Source: Treponema sp.
Lineage (GTDB): Bacteria; Spirochaetota; Spirochaetia; Treponematales; Treponemataceae
Direction of reading: 5' to 3'
Length of the DNA: 64,000 bases
NCBI GenBank assembly: GCA_017446265.1
Contig: JAFSRD010000039.1
Location: 30,396 to 94,395 of the forward strand
Under the pieces are notes generated by a model, which had not been told where the DNA came from, searched no databases, and was given only the letters and a program-made list of their open reading frames with translations. The first letter of the stretch is position 1. Every line of letters begins with the position of its first letter. Shown here piece after piece: positions 18,435 through 27,779 of the stretch. Both the position numbers and the translations under genes were made by a program.

Positions 18435-20270
18435 TTACTCCTCGCTCATGGGAATGTCAGGCAGTTCTGGTTGCGGCGCAGGTGCCTCCGGCGGGGGCGC
18501 AATGACGTTGCCCGCAGCATCTGTCTCTGTAACCGTCCTGCGTTCTGCCGCTTCGCGCGCTGCATCTGAATATACGAAACGTACTGTTTCAACTTGCTCT
18601 CGATGGCGTGATTTGAGCAGCAGCGTGTTTGTATCTGCGCGGAACACGTACCCTGAAGAGTTATATGTTTCAAAGCGTGGGTCTGTTCTGAACGCGATAT
18701 TATAAATGTAAATCGTCCTAAAGCGTTGTATTCCATTAATAATCACGTAGTGCGTGTAGCTTTGCGGAAAATCAATCGTAATGTTCACCGTGCCCATGCT
18801 GTCTTTGTTGAATGTCATGTTTGTGGCGCATGTCCACGACCACACTGCCTCATTGTTGTCAAATCCGAGCAACGCAAAATGCGGATAGTATGGATTGTCG
18901 TGCACAATAATGGGATACAGTTCTGCAAGCGTACGCAAGTCGAACGATGCGCTTTCTGCAAGGTACGAATTTATGATGACATATCCGCCACGCTCAATCA
19001 CCGTGTTTCCTGACGCGCGTCCGTACCGCAAAAGCGCATCTCCAACTTCTGCCGCCTGAATGACTGAGAGGAATGTTCCGCTTTCAGAAATAGTCACAAG
19101 CTCGTTTTCAACATTGCATGCCGCAGCAATCACATTGAGGCACACGGGAACAGCAGCTTCAAGCAACGAGGCGAGCGTTCCATTTTTTTCAAGCAATGAA
19201 TCATACACGCGAAGCACATGCGTTGCCTGCATAACAGTACATGCCTGCTCGTCGAGCGCGGCGCCAGTTGCAAGCAGACGGCGTACTGACGCAGAGCCAG
19301 GATGCATGCACATGTAGTCGTCAATTCGCGGAACAGCGAATGCATCGAGAGTGTTCTGCATAACTATATCGTTAAAACTTACCAGTTGCTGCTGAAGCGA
19401 AGGCAGCATTGCCGCAAGCGAATCAAAATACGGTGAAGAAAGATATGTGCGCTGCATGCCGCGTCTGAACGATGAGGGAACAGCATCAAGTGCTTCGTTG
19501 TAGCGTCCCCGTTCAGACATTGCCGCAACAAACGAAACAGCTTCCTGCTCAGTGATTGCGGCAGTGCTTTGCGCCGTGAACGCAGAAATCAAATTTTGCT
19601 TGAATGCGCTTATTGTGCTGTTATACGCAGCACTGTCTGCGGCAGCAAAACGCGATACGCTTTCAAATGTAAATTTCTTCGTCGCATCATAATACGAATA
19701 TGTCGCATTGTTCATGCGATTTGTAAATGCAATAACATTGCCATCTATGCCCGCCGCCGTAAGCTCCCACTGGCTGCTGCGCAGATCAAGCTGCAAATAC
19801 GTATTTGTATGCGTAACTATTGACGCGCCGCTTGTAAGCGTGTATGGAATGCGAAAATCACTTACGCCATCTGGAAGCTGCGCATGAAGCAAAAGGCGTG
19901 CTGTGTCTGTGTCGTCGCTCAAAGAAAATTGGAGCGCAATATTGCCTGAAAATATAAATTCACACGAAAGCGCGTCTCTGCTCCAGGAAATGAGCTGCAC
20001 ACTCCTCCACGCTTGCTCGCCGCTTCTCAACATTGCTGCATTTCGTTCGTCGTCTACAATAAACGAAATGCCGTTAAATGCAACATTCATCCTGTTGCGC
20101 AATGATGTCGTGCCATCTTCTGCACGCAATTCTGCAAGCGTGACACGAAGCGCGCCTATCTTTTCAGATATGACAGAATCACTTCTAAATTGCATGATAA
20201 AAATGCCGACAATTATAATAGCGTAAGCAAAAAGCAAACCAAATGCTTTTTTGACAGTATTCGTGTGCAT
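18435..20270 (-). CDS. Large membrane-anchored protein, unknown function
   Basis: 611 residues. An N-terminal signal anchor (about residues 8-26, FGLLFAYAIIIVGIFIMQF) is followed by a long exported region without a domain I can name. It ends in a Pro/Glu/Ala-rich low-complexity tail (about 585-611). It has many predicted beta segments and few cysteines. It looks like the treponemal periplasmic or outer-envelope proteins that lack described homologues elsewhere. The start at 20270 is set by a promoter six bases upstream and no ribosome site is present. It is divergent from a TPR lipoprotein gene across an 83-base spacer, and this arrangement hints at co-regulation only. Confidence 0.7.
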   Translation of the reverse strand: MHTNTVKKAFGLLFAYAIIIVGIFIMQFRSDSVISEKIGALRVTLAELRAEDGTTSLRNRMNVAFNGISFIVDDERNAAMLRSGEQAWRSVQLISWSRDALSCEFIFSGNIALQFSLSDDTDTARLLLHAQLPDGVSDFRIPYTLTSGASIVTHTNTYLQLDLRSSQWELTAAGIDGNVIAFTNRMNNATYSYYDATKKFTFESVSRFAAADSAAYNSTISAFKQNLISAFTAQSTAAITEQEAVSFVAAMSERGRYNEALDAVPSSFRRGMQRTYLSSPYFDSLAAMLPSLQQQLVSFNDIVMQNTLDAFAVPRIDDYMCMHPGSASVRRLLATGAALDEQACTVMQATHVLRVYDSLLEKNGTLASLLEAAVPVCLNVIAAACNVENELVTISESGTFLSVIQAAEVGDALLRYGRASGNTVIERGGYVIINSYLAESASFDLRTLAELYPIIVHDNPYYPHFALLGFDNNEAVWSWTCATNMTFNKDSMGTVNITIDFPQSYTHYVIINGIQRFRTIYIYNIAFRTDPRFETYNSSGYVFRADTNTLLLKSRHREQVETVRFVYSDAAREAAERRTVTETDAAGNVIAPPPEAPAPQPELPDIPMSEE

Positions 20271-20276
20271 TGTGTC

Positions 20277-20305
20277 AGTTTACCTGATGATGCAATGAAT
20301 TGCAA
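20277..20305 (-). promoter_or_regulatory. Sigma-70 promoter of the 611-residue protein, leaderless layout
   Basis: On the minus strand TTGCAA (20300-20305), 17 bases, TAAACT (20277-20282), six bases, then the ATG at 20270. Confidence 0.6.
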
Positions 20306-20353
20306 CTGTAATTTTACGCCTCATTGATTATTTTATATAAAAGGACTAAAACG

Positions 20354-21901
20354 ATGAAAAAGATTCTCATACATATGTTCCTCGTCACAGTTGTTTCGCT
20401 GTTTATGCTTTCATGCACAAGTACGCCCAGCCGACAGACTGAAGAAACGCATGCTGCAGAAAATCAATCCGCACATGTTGCTGCGACAGAACCGATTGCT
20501 GACACCCCCGAAAAAGAAGCGGTACAAGAACGCACGCTGGAAACTACAAAAACTGCGGCTCCTGAACCACAAACTGAGCAAGCACTGGAAACAACAGCGC
20601 AGGAAGCAATAATTTCACCAGAGCTTGCGTTTATGCAACAAGTGCAAAATTATCTTGCTAAAAACGACATACGCGGCGCGCTCAACTGCTTTAACGACAT
20701 GCCTGAAGCAGCAGCGCACAACACAGACACAGATGTCTTGTACGCTTCGCTGTTGCTCTCTGACGGACGCATACAAGATGCGCAAAATATTGCAGACGAG
20801 CTTCTCAAAAACAACAACGACAACATCGACGTGCTTGAATTGAACGCGTATATTGCGTTCATCACAAACAGCAAAAATCGCGACAGTTTGCTAAAACAGA
20901 TTCTTGCAAAAGAACCGTACAATGCGCAGGCAAATATGCTGCAAGCGCAAGTGCATTTCGCAAAACATCGTTACAAGCTTGCAAACAACTCGTATCAAAA
21001 TGTGCTTAAAGGCAACCCGAACAATGTCGATGCGCTGTTCGGTTACGGTCAAACAATGTTCTATATGAAAGAGACGGGCATTGACGAACTAAAAGAAGCA
21101 GAGAACGCGTTCCAAAAAGTTCTTGCCATAGACAGCACGCATGCGCTTGCACTTTCCTACTTGGGCAAAATCGCTGCGGAAGATAAAAATTATTTGCGCG
21201 CAACGTCATACATTCAAAAGGCAATTGCAGTGGATGATGCAAATTATGATTTTTTCATGGACTTAGGAACATATATGCGCTATCAAGGAAAATTCAGCGA
21301 TGCAGAAAATGCATGGACGCGTGCAATCGCCTTGGAGCCGTCATATTTTCTTGCATACACATACCGCGCAAGTTTATACAAGGAGCAAAAAAAATATGCA
21401 CAGGCACTTGCAGACTTCAATAAAGCAGTCGAAACAAATCCAAAATATTATTACGCGTATGAAGACATAGGCATGCTTGAATGGCGCGAGCAGAATTGGG
21501 CAAAATCTCGTGCAGCATTTCAAAACGCGCTCACATTCAACAAAGACAACATTTCATATGCGCTTATGGTTGGCGCAACATATTTAAAAGAAAAAAAATC
21601 TGCCGACTGCAAAAAATTTCTTGCACAATTTATGCGCACCATGAACCGCGCTACAGTGCAATATGACATGGCAAGGCTATACCACGACCAAGGCGGCATA
21701 AACGCAGAGAATACAATTCGCCTTAAGCTCGACAAAATTGAACAATCTGCCGAGCGAGGAAAAATGTGGTACTACATGGGACTATATTATGAGTTGCTCG
21801 GCTCAACAAGCGCGGCAAACGAATACTATTCAAAAGTTATGAATATGAACGCATCGCTCTTTTTTGAATACGAGCTTGCATTGTGGAGCATAAACAAGTG
21901 A
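20354..21901 (+). CDS. TPR-repeat lipoprotein
   Basis: 515 residues. The lipoprotein signal peptide ends in FMLSC with Cys21 as the lipidated residue. A Glu/Thr/Ala-rich linker follows to about residue 85, then at least eight tetratricopeptide repeats (for example DVLYASLLLSDGRIQDAQNI, and later YFLAYTYRASLYKEQKKYAQ). TPR lipoproteins scaffold protein complexes in the periplasm, and the partner is unknown. The start follows AAAGGA. The last codons hold the ribosome site and GTG start of the TraB gene, so the two form one unit. Confidence 0.85.
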   Translation: MKKILIHMFLVTVVSLFMLSCTSTPSRQTEETHAAENQSAHVAATEPIADTPEKEAVQERTLETTKTAAPEPQTEQALETTAQEAIISPELAFMQQVQNYLAKNDIRGALNCFNDMPEAAAHNTDTDVLYASLLLSDGRIQDAQNIADELLKNNNDNIDVLELNAYIAFITNSKNRDSLLKQILAKEPYNAQANMLQAQVHFAKHRYKLANNSYQNVLKGNPNNVDALFGYGQTMFYMKETGIDELKEAENAFQKVLAIDSTHALALSYLGKIAAEDKNYLRATSYIQKAIAVDDANYDFFMDLGTYMRYQGKFSDAENAWTRAIALEPSYFLAYTYRASLYKEQKKYAQALADFNKAVETNPKYYYAYEDIGMLEWREQNWAKSRAAFQNALTFNKDNISYALMVGATYLKEKKSADCKKFLAQFMRTMNRATVQYDMARLYHDQGGINAENTIRLKLDKIEQSAERGKMWYYMGLYYELLGSTSAANEYYSKVMNMNASLFFEYELALWSINK

Positions 21902-23082
21902 GTCAAACGCAAAAAACGCTTTCTCTAAACGGCAGAACTATAACGTTGCTCGGCACTGCGCACATCTCAAACGAAAGCATTGCAGAAGTGATTGCTACAA
22001 TCGAAAATCTACGCCCTGACTGTGTTGCGATTGAGCTTGATGAAAAACGCCGAGCTTCCATGACAGACCCTGAAGGATATCGCAAGCTTGATATTATTGC
22101 AGTGCTCAAACGCAAAGAAGGATTTTTGCTTTTAGCAAATCTCGTGCTCGCTTCTTTCCAAAAGCGCATGGGGCAAAATGTCGGTGTAAAGCCTGGCGAT
22201 GAAATGCTCGCAGCCATGACCGCCGCAAGCAAACTGAACATTCCGTGCATTATGATAGACCGCCCTATTGCAATAACGCTGCGCCGCGCGTGGGCAAAAA
22301 ATTCGCTGTGGGGAAAATGCAAGCTCCTTTCAGCATTGATTGCAAGCGCATTTGACAAAGAATCAGTTTCTCCAGAGCAAATTGAAGCGCTCAAAAAATC
22401 AAACGAAATGGATTCAATGATGAACGAACTTTCAGAATTTTTGCCGACAGTAAAAGAAGTTTTAATAAATGAACGCGACAAATACCTTGCGTGCCACATC
22501 TGGAAAGCGCACGAAAACAATACGCTTGCAGTGCTTGGCGCAGGGCATTTGCCAGGCGTACAAGCGCACCTTGAAAAGCTTGCAGCAGGCGAAGAGACAG
22601 CGGACACGAGCGATATAGAAGACATTCCGCAAAAACGCGGCATTGCAAAATATGCAGGCTGGATAATTCCCGCTTTGATAATTATTCTTATCGTTACAGG
22701 ATTTATTTTAGGCGGCAAAAACGTTGGCAGCAAAATGGTAGGCAGCTGGATTTTATGGAACGGTGTGCTCGCAGCAATTAGCGCACTCGCAGCGGGCGCG
22801 CATCCTTTAACAATATTAACCGCAGCAGTTGGAGCGCCGCTCACATCGCTTACGCCAGTTGTCGGTGTTGGCATTCTTACCGGCATTGTGCAAGCTATTG
22901 TATGCAAGCCGAAAGTTTCAGATATGGAAACGCTGCAAAACGATGTCGCAAGCGTCAAAGGCTGGTATCGCAACAGAATTTTGCGCGTGCTGCTCGTATT
23001 TGCGCTTTCATCTCTTGGAAGTTCAATAGGCACATTTGTAGCGGGAGCGGACATTATTAAATCTCTTCCTGGAATACAATAA
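21898..23082 (+). CDS. TraB-family membrane protein
   Basis: 394 residues. The N-terminal TraB domain begins with LLGTAHIS, followed by the Glu and Arg/His pattern (VAIELDEKR, LAVLGAGHLPG) of the TIKI/TraB/PrgY metal-dependent hydrolase fold. PrgY, the Enterococcus relative, blocks a peptide pheromone. A cytoplasmic-facing linker and four C-terminal membrane helices (about 250-270, 285-305, 310-330, 370-390) complete it. I start it at the GTG at 21898, overlapping the upstream stop (GTGA), 9 bases after GGAG. Whether it degrades a peptide here is unknown. Confidence 0.85.
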   Translation: MSQTQKTLSLNGRTITLLGTAHISNESIAEVIATIENLRPDCVAIELDEKRRASMTDPEGYRKLDIIAVLKRKEGFLLLANLVLASFQKRMGQNVGVKPGDEMLAAMTAASKLNIPCIMIDRPIAITLRRAWAKNSLWGKCKLLSALIASAFDKESVSPEQIEALKKSNEMDSMMNELSEFLPTVKEVLINERDKYLACHIWKAHENNTLAVLGAGHLPGVQAHLEKLAAGEETADTSDIEDIPQKRGIAKYAGWIIPALIIILIVTGFILGGKNVGSKMVGSWILWNGVLAAISALAAGAHPLTILTAAVGAPLTSLTPVVGVGILTGIVQAIVCKPKVSDMETLQNDVASVKGWYRNRILRVLLVFALSSLGSSIGTFVAGADIIKSLPGIQ

Positions 23083-23126
23083 CGAGTGACACATCAACTT
23101 CAGAAGTTATTGCATTGGCACACTCG
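23083..23126 (+). terminator. Compound hairpin after the TraB gene
   Basis: CGAGTG (23083-23088) pairs with CACTCG (23121-23126) and encloses AACTT/AAGTT (23096-23108). It starts right at the TraB stop codon. No T tract follows, so termination is plausible but not certain. The rest of the spacer up to 23224 is AT-rich and carries the promoter of the next gene. Confidence 0.4.
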
Positions 23127-23212
23127 CTTTGCAGTATCGTGAATTACAACATTTTATTCTTTTCTAACAAATTTTTAATCATCGTTTAATGTATCAAACA
23201 AGTTGATTGTTA

Positions 23213-23218
23213 TATTAT
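23213..23218 (+). promoter_or_regulatory. Candidate -10 of the TolC-like gene, leaderless layout
   Basis: TATTAT ends six bases before the ATG at 23225. No convincing -35 is seen at 16-18 bases, so this rests on the spacing alone, which matches the other leaderless promoters in the window. Confidence 0.35.
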
Positions 23219-23224
23219 ACTGTC

Positions 23225-24637
23225 ATGCGAACAAAACTGACAATAAGCCTTGTCGCGTTGCATGTTGCTATGAGCACGCTTTTTTGCCAAATAGCAATAA
23301 CAGAATTGCTGCAAGGCTATCTTCAAAACGACATTGAGCTGCAAAAACTTGCCGCCGCCACTGACGCGGCATCGCTTTCAAACAATGCCACAAAAATCAA
23401 CAACGGTTTTACCATGCAACTTGCTACAGGCACCGTTTCATTCAAGGCAGGTGGCTCTAACCCGCGCATAACGTTTAGACCACAGGCAAGCGCGACTATC
23501 CCGCAAGCAAACAACCTTACGGTTTCCGCATCAAGCGAAGTGACGATTGGGCAAAACGGCAACATAGAAAACACAGACATAACTGCTTCCGTAGACATTA
23601 TCTCGCCAAATATAGGTTCGCGCAAAGTGACACTGCTCAAATCGGAGCGCGCGCTTTTGCAGGCACAGCGCAACTTGCAAAATGGCGCACTTATCGCAGA
23701 GCGGGATTTTTACAACAGCTTAAAATCGCTCTACTCGCTTGCAAGCACGATTGCGCAAACACAAAAAGATTTATACGACGACCAAATTACGCTCGATGGA
23801 TTGCGCGCGCGAGGCTACAGCACAACATCTTCTACATATCGTGCACAGCACATGAAAGTGCTCTCCGACGAGCACACTGTTCAAACAACGCAGCGGTCGC
23901 TCGACAGAGAAGCGACTATTTTTCTTGCAAAGTGCGGCATTTCATACGACAGCGAAAAAAGCGCACAAGAATATTTGCCGCTCCAAATTCCTGAAGTTGA
24001 GCCTGTTGACATCACTTCGTTTAGCAAAGAGTCGTATGCAAAAATTGAAAGCGCAATCTGGACAAACTACATCAACTCGCTCTCGCGCAAAGCAGACAAA
24101 GACATTACGCTCAAAGCAAACGGCGGCTACACATTCGACAACTCTGCAACAGATTCTGATTCTGCAAATATTGGAGCTTCGCTTTCGTGGAGCGGATTGT
24201 CTGCAAGCGCGGGCATTGCAATTCCAACTGCAAACAAAACTGCTGCCTCGTCGCCTGCGTACACATTTTCGCTTGCAATAAATCCTGCATCATTTTTTCT
24301 TTCAGACATTACGAAAAAACAAAAGGCGCTTGCAGAAAAGCAAGAGCAGCTAGAAATCAAATCGGCAGAAGACAATTACAACACTATGTTCATCACGCAG
24401 CAAACATCGCTTGCAAACATTCTGTGGGAAAAGCAGCGCAACGGCGAGTTGTACGACATGTACAAGACGCTTGAAGCAGACAATGCACGCTATTTTTCGC
24501 AAGGCATAATCACCGAAAGCGAATACCGTTCGGCACTTGTGAACAAAGAGCTTTACCGCTACAAAATGCTCGTGAACGACATTGAATTGATAATGTACAA
24601 CAACGAAACAACGTTGTTGTTTTGCCAAGACGACTAA
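23225..24637 (+). CDS. Outer-membrane efflux protein, TolC family
   Basis: 470 residues with a signal peptide (about 1-21) and two long helical halves rich in Ala, Gln, Asn and Ser (periplasmic alpha-barrel), with beta-strand stretches between them, as in TolC-type exit ducts. The recognisable helices include RNLQNGALIAERDFYNSL and the C-terminal ITESEYRSALVNKELYRYKM. It heads a gene set with a periplasmic adaptor, an ABC ATPase and a permease, so it should be the outer-membrane channel of that exporter. Confidence 0.83.
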   Translation: MRTKLTISLVALHVAMSTLFCQIAITELLQGYLQNDIELQKLAAATDAASLSNNATKINNGFTMQLATGTVSFKAGGSNPRITFRPQASATIPQANNLTVSASSEVTIGQNGNIENTDITASVDIISPNIGSRKVTLLKSERALLQAQRNLQNGALIAERDFYNSLKSLYSLASTIAQTQKDLYDDQITLDGLRARGYSTTSSTYRAQHMKVLSDEHTVQTTQRSLDREATIFLAKCGISYDSEKSAQEYLPLQIPEVEPVDITSFSKESYAKIESAIWTNYINSLSRKADKDITLKANGGYTFDNSATDSDSANIGASLSWSGLSASAGIAIPTANKTAASSPAYTFSLAINPASFFLSDITKKQKALAEKQEQLEIKSAEDNYNTMFITQQTSLANILWEKQRNGELYDMYKTLEADNARYFSQGIITESEYRSALVNKELYRYKMLVNDIELIMYNNETTLLFCQDD

Positions 24638-24706
24638 AGCAGCATCTGTGCATGGCTACGCCCTGTTTGCCGATAGGCTTTTGCCCAATTTTTAGGAGAT
24701 ATGCTG

Positions 24707-25723
24707 ATGAAGAAAAAAATTAAACTGGTGGTTATTATTGCAAGTGTGCTTGCCGTGCTGTGCATTGCACTCGTTGTCGCTCGAAAAATAATCGCATTGA
24801 AAAATCAAAACGCTACGACATACACGGTGCGCAAAGAAAGATACAAAAATGAAATCAACATCGCGGGCACTGTTTCTGCTGCAAACGAGCAGACGCTGCA
24901 AGCGCTCGGCAACGGCACTGTCGTAGGCGTATACGTTAAAAAAGGCGACACACTCAAAAAAGGCGATTTAATAATGCAGCTTGACGACACAACAGAACAG
25001 TACAATCTTGAAAAACTCGACTACGATATTGCCACAACGCGCATCACCGGCTCGCAGCGCGAATATGAGCTCATGCAAAAGCAACGCGTATCACTCTTGC
25101 AAAAAATAAGCGACAGAAAAGTTGTAGCAACATTTGACGGCGTTATTGCAGATTTAGATGTTGCAGTTGGCGACTCGCTTGAAGCAAAAGATAAAGTCGG
25201 CACGCTCGTGGACATCAGCTATCTTACAGCGGAAGTTGAAATTGCAGAGACAGATGTTGCAAAGCTCAGGGTGAATCAAACTGTTGAGTTTACATTTCCT
25301 GCGCATGATGACACAGTAATTGGCTACGTGACAGGCTGGCCTGCAATCGGAACAGTCACATCCCGCGGCGCAACAGTTGTGAACGCAACGCTCCGCATCG
25401 ACAACTACCCCGAAAGCATTTTGCCAAATTTTTCGTTTACGGGAAAAATCAAAATCGCAGACGACCAGGAACTGTTGATTGTGGAGCGGTACGCAATCGC
25501 ACGAGAAGGGGGCAATGCGTTTGTGGAACTTGCAAAAACAGGCGAGCGCATTGCAGTGCAAGCAAAGCAATACAGCGGCGACTACATGCAAATTACTGAA
25601 GGACTTTCTGGTGGCGAAGTGCTCAAAGCGCAAAGCACGCCGCGTCAGTCAGGACCGCGCGGAGGCGGTGGACAAGGAAGAGTTCCACGTACTGGTGGCG
25701 GCATGCTGCCCGGAGGCAGATAG
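24707..25723 (+). CDS. Periplasmic adaptor (HlyD/MacA-type membrane fusion protein)
   Basis: 338 residues. One N-terminal membrane helix (about 5-25), a lipoyl-like half-motif (GTVVGVYVKKGDTLKKGDLI), a short helical hairpin, the second lipoyl half (ATFDGVIADLDVAVGDSLEA) and a beta-barrel region. The C-terminus is a Gly/Arg/Pro-rich tail. It links the inner-membrane ABC transporter to the TolC-like duct. The ATG at 24707 is 8 bases from AGGAG, whereas an ATG two codons earlier is too close. The ATPase gene begins one base after its stop. Confidence 0.88.
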   Translation: MKKKIKLVVIIASVLAVLCIALVVARKIIALKNQNATTYTVRKERYKNEINIAGTVSAANEQTLQALGNGTVVGVYVKKGDTLKKGDLIMQLDDTTEQYNLEKLDYDIATTRITGSQREYELMQKQRVSLLQKISDRKVVATFDGVIADLDVAVGDSLEAKDKVGTLVDISYLTAEVEIAETDVAKLRVNQTVEFTFPAHDDTVIGYVTGWPAIGTVTSRGATVVNATLRIDNYPESILPNFSFTGKIKIADDQELLIVERYAIAREGGNAFVELAKTGERIAVQAKQYSGDYMQITEGLSGGEVLKAQSTPRQSGPRGGGGQGRVPRTGGGMLPGGR

Positions 25724-25724
25724 C

Positions 25725-26480
25725 ATGGCAAAAACAGTTATCTGTTTGGACAACGTAAAAAAAACATACGACATGGGCAATACGTCTGTGCACGCGCTTC
25801 GCGGCATCAGCTTTTCGATTGGGCAAGGAGAGTTCGTTTCAATTATGGGTCCCTCTGGTTCGGGCAAATCAACATGCATGAATATGGTCGGCTGCCTTGA
25901 CAGACCAACGAGCGGCATTGTTGAAGTAGGTGGCAAGGAAACGGCAAAGATGAGTGAAAAAGAACTTGCCGTTTTGCGAAACGAAACAATTGGCTTTGTG
26001 TTTCAGCAGTATCATCTTATTTCGTCGCTTTCTGTGCTCGAAAATGTAATGCTGCCGCTTCGTTACCGCGGCATGGAAAAAAGCGTGCGCATTGAGCAAG
26101 CAAAAGAGGCGCTTGACCGCGTGGGACTTTCAGAGCGCATGAACCACATGCCGTATGAGCTTTCCGGCGGACAAAAACAGCGCGTGGCGATTGCACGTGC
26201 CACAGTGACAAAGCCGTACATCGTTCTTGCAGACGAGCCAACAGGCGCGCTCGACAGTGAAACAGGGCTTGCAGTGCTCAAACTTTTTCGCGAAATCAAC
26301 AATTCAGGTACAACGATTGTGATTGTTACACACGATGCAGGAATAGGCGCAAGCACGAACAGGTGCATAAAAATATTTGACGGGCGCATACAGAGCGACA
26401 AAACGCAAACGCCTATCTCTGCAAAAGATGCTATTGCAGGAGATGTGCAGTACCGCGCAAGCAGCGAACCACCGCTTTAG
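25725..26480 (+). CDS. ABC transporter ATPase, MacB/LolD type
   Basis: 251 residues, an ATPase of the MacB/LolD group. Walker A GPSGSGKST (42-50), the Q-loop in FVFQQYHL, signature LSGGQKQRVAIARA, Walker B IVLADEPTGALD and the switch histidine in IVTHD are all intact. It carries a C-terminal extension of about 25 residues after the usual end. CGGAGG lies 8 bases upstream of the ATG at 25725, and the frame is open further upstream but overlaps the adaptor. Substrates of such exporters include macrolides, peptides and lipoproteins, and nothing here decides among them. Confidence 0.93.
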   Translation: MAKTVICLDNVKKTYDMGNTSVHALRGISFSIGQGEFVSIMGPSGSGKSTCMNMVGCLDRPTSGIVEVGGKETAKMSEKELAVLRNETIGFVFQQYHLISSLSVLENVMLPLRYRGMEKSVRIEQAKEALDRVGLSERMNHMPYELSGGQKQRVAIARATVTKPYIVLADEPTGALDSETGLAVLKLFREINNSGTTIVIVTHDAGIGASTNRCIKIFDGRIQSDKTQTPISAKDAIAGDVQYRASSEPPL

Positions 26481-26493
26481 ATAAGGATGCAGT

Positions 26494-27690
26494 ATGTTTG
26501 AAGATTTTATAAATGCAATGCAGAATTTCAGGCGCAACAAAGTGCGCACATTTCTCTCGCTGCTCGGCGTAATTATCGGCGTAGCCTCTGTCATTGTCAT
26601 TATGAGCATGGGCGCAAGTTCCACCGCGCAAATTGCAGATACATTCGGTTCGTCAGGACTTGATTTTGTAAGCGTGGGCACAAGCTATTTTTCGCGCAGG
26701 GCGGGGAGAGCAATTGCCATCACTTTTGACGAAGAATTTCGCGAGGAACTTTTTGACAACATTAGCGATATAAAAAAAATCTGGTATAAAAACACTGCAT
26801 CGGGAACACTTTCATATGGAGAGACGAGCACCTCTTCGCAGCTCATTGCGATTGAGACAGGCTATCTTGAAACATACGGTCTTAAACTTGACTACGGCGA
26901 TTTTTTTTCTGTTACCGACAATGCAAGCGGCGCACAAAAAATCATACTCGGAAGCGAAATAGCAGGAACGCTTTTCCCATCTGGGAGCGCACTCGGAAAA
27001 TATATTACTGCAACAATAAGCAATGTCGTATTCAATTTTGAAGTAGTCGGCGTGCTAAAAGAGCAAGTGTCAGGCATGGAATCGGCAACAACAGGCGCAT
27101 ACGTACCTCGTGGATTTTACGAAAAAAAAATTGCACCGCATCCGGCAGCGTCCACCGTCATGGTGCAAGCAACATCTTCTGCAAAAGCAGTAAAACTCGT
27201 GGACACAATAAACGCATACTGCACAGAAAAAACTGGCTCTGAATATGCTGTAAGCATACAATCAATGCAGTCGTTCATCGATCAAATGAGCGAAATAACG
27301 AATACGCTGAGCACCATGCTTTCAGCAATTGCTGCCATTTCATTGCTCGTCGGCGGCATAGGAATCATGAACATCATGATTGTAACGGTGACAGAGCGTA
27401 AACAGGAAATAGGCATACGCAAAGCACTCGGCGCAAGCCCTGCAGCAATACGGCGGCAGTTCCTTGTAGAAAGTGCGAGCATCACCGTTATAGGCGGCAC
27501 GCTCGGCATACTGCTCGGAGCAGCAATAAGTCTTGCAGTCGAATACGTTCGCTCACTCGCTTATGTTATAAGCTTTCCAGCATGCCTCGTAGCATTTGTG
27601 TTTTCTGTGTGCATCGGCATTTTCTTTGGCCTCAACCCTGCCGCGCGCGCTGCAAAACTTGATCCCGTCGATGCCCTTGCAGATAATTGA
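26494..27690 (+). CDS. ABC transporter permease, MacB/FtsX family
   Basis: 398 residues: TM1 about 22-44, a large periplasmic MacB-type core domain (about 50-270), then three C-terminal membrane helices including the conserved SLLVGGIGIMNIMIVTVTER and EIGIRKALGA segments. It forms the inner-membrane half-transporter with the ATPase encoded 13 bases upstream. MacB in Proteobacteria is one fused protein, and here ATPase and permease are separate, as in many other phyla. MurJ follows but has its own promoter. Confidence 0.92.
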   Translation: MFEDFINAMQNFRRNKVRTFLSLLGVIIGVASVIVIMSMGASSTAQIADTFGSSGLDFVSVGTSYFSRRAGRAIAITFDEEFREELFDNISDIKKIWYKNTASGTLSYGETSTSSQLIAIETGYLETYGLKLDYGDFFSVTDNASGAQKIILGSEIAGTLFPSGSALGKYITATISNVVFNFEVVGVLKEQVSGMESATTGAYVPRGFYEKKIAPHPAASTVMVQATSSAKAVKLVDTINAYCTEKTGSEYAVSIQSMQSFIDQMSEITNTLSTMLSAIAAISLLVGGIGIMNIMIVTVTERKQEIGIRKALGASPAAIRRQFLVESASITVIGGTLGILLGAAISLAVEYVRSLAYVISFPACLVAFVFSVCIGIFFGLNPAARAAKLDPVDALADN

Positions 27691-27744
27691 AAAAGTAAAA
27701 AGCAGTGCAAACGCAACTAATCGCGACACATACTCGTTTTGTTC

Positions 27745-27773
27745 TTGCACAAACACAACAGGTGCAGTAATCT
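27745..27773 (+). promoter_or_regulatory. Sigma-70 promoter of murJ, leaderless layout with GTG start
   Basis: TTGCAC (27745-27750), 17 bases, TAATCT (27768-27773), six bases, then the GTG at 27780. There is no Shine-Dalgarno. The spacing supports the GTG as the true start. Confidence 0.55.
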
Positions 27774-27779
27774 AGTACA

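Noticed and set aside
21903..23054. A 383-codon open frame on the minus strand
   Set aside because: It is the antisense of the TraB-family gene, with a Ser/Ala-rich product unlike any family, no ribosome site and no promoter. The plus-strand TraB protein is clearly real.
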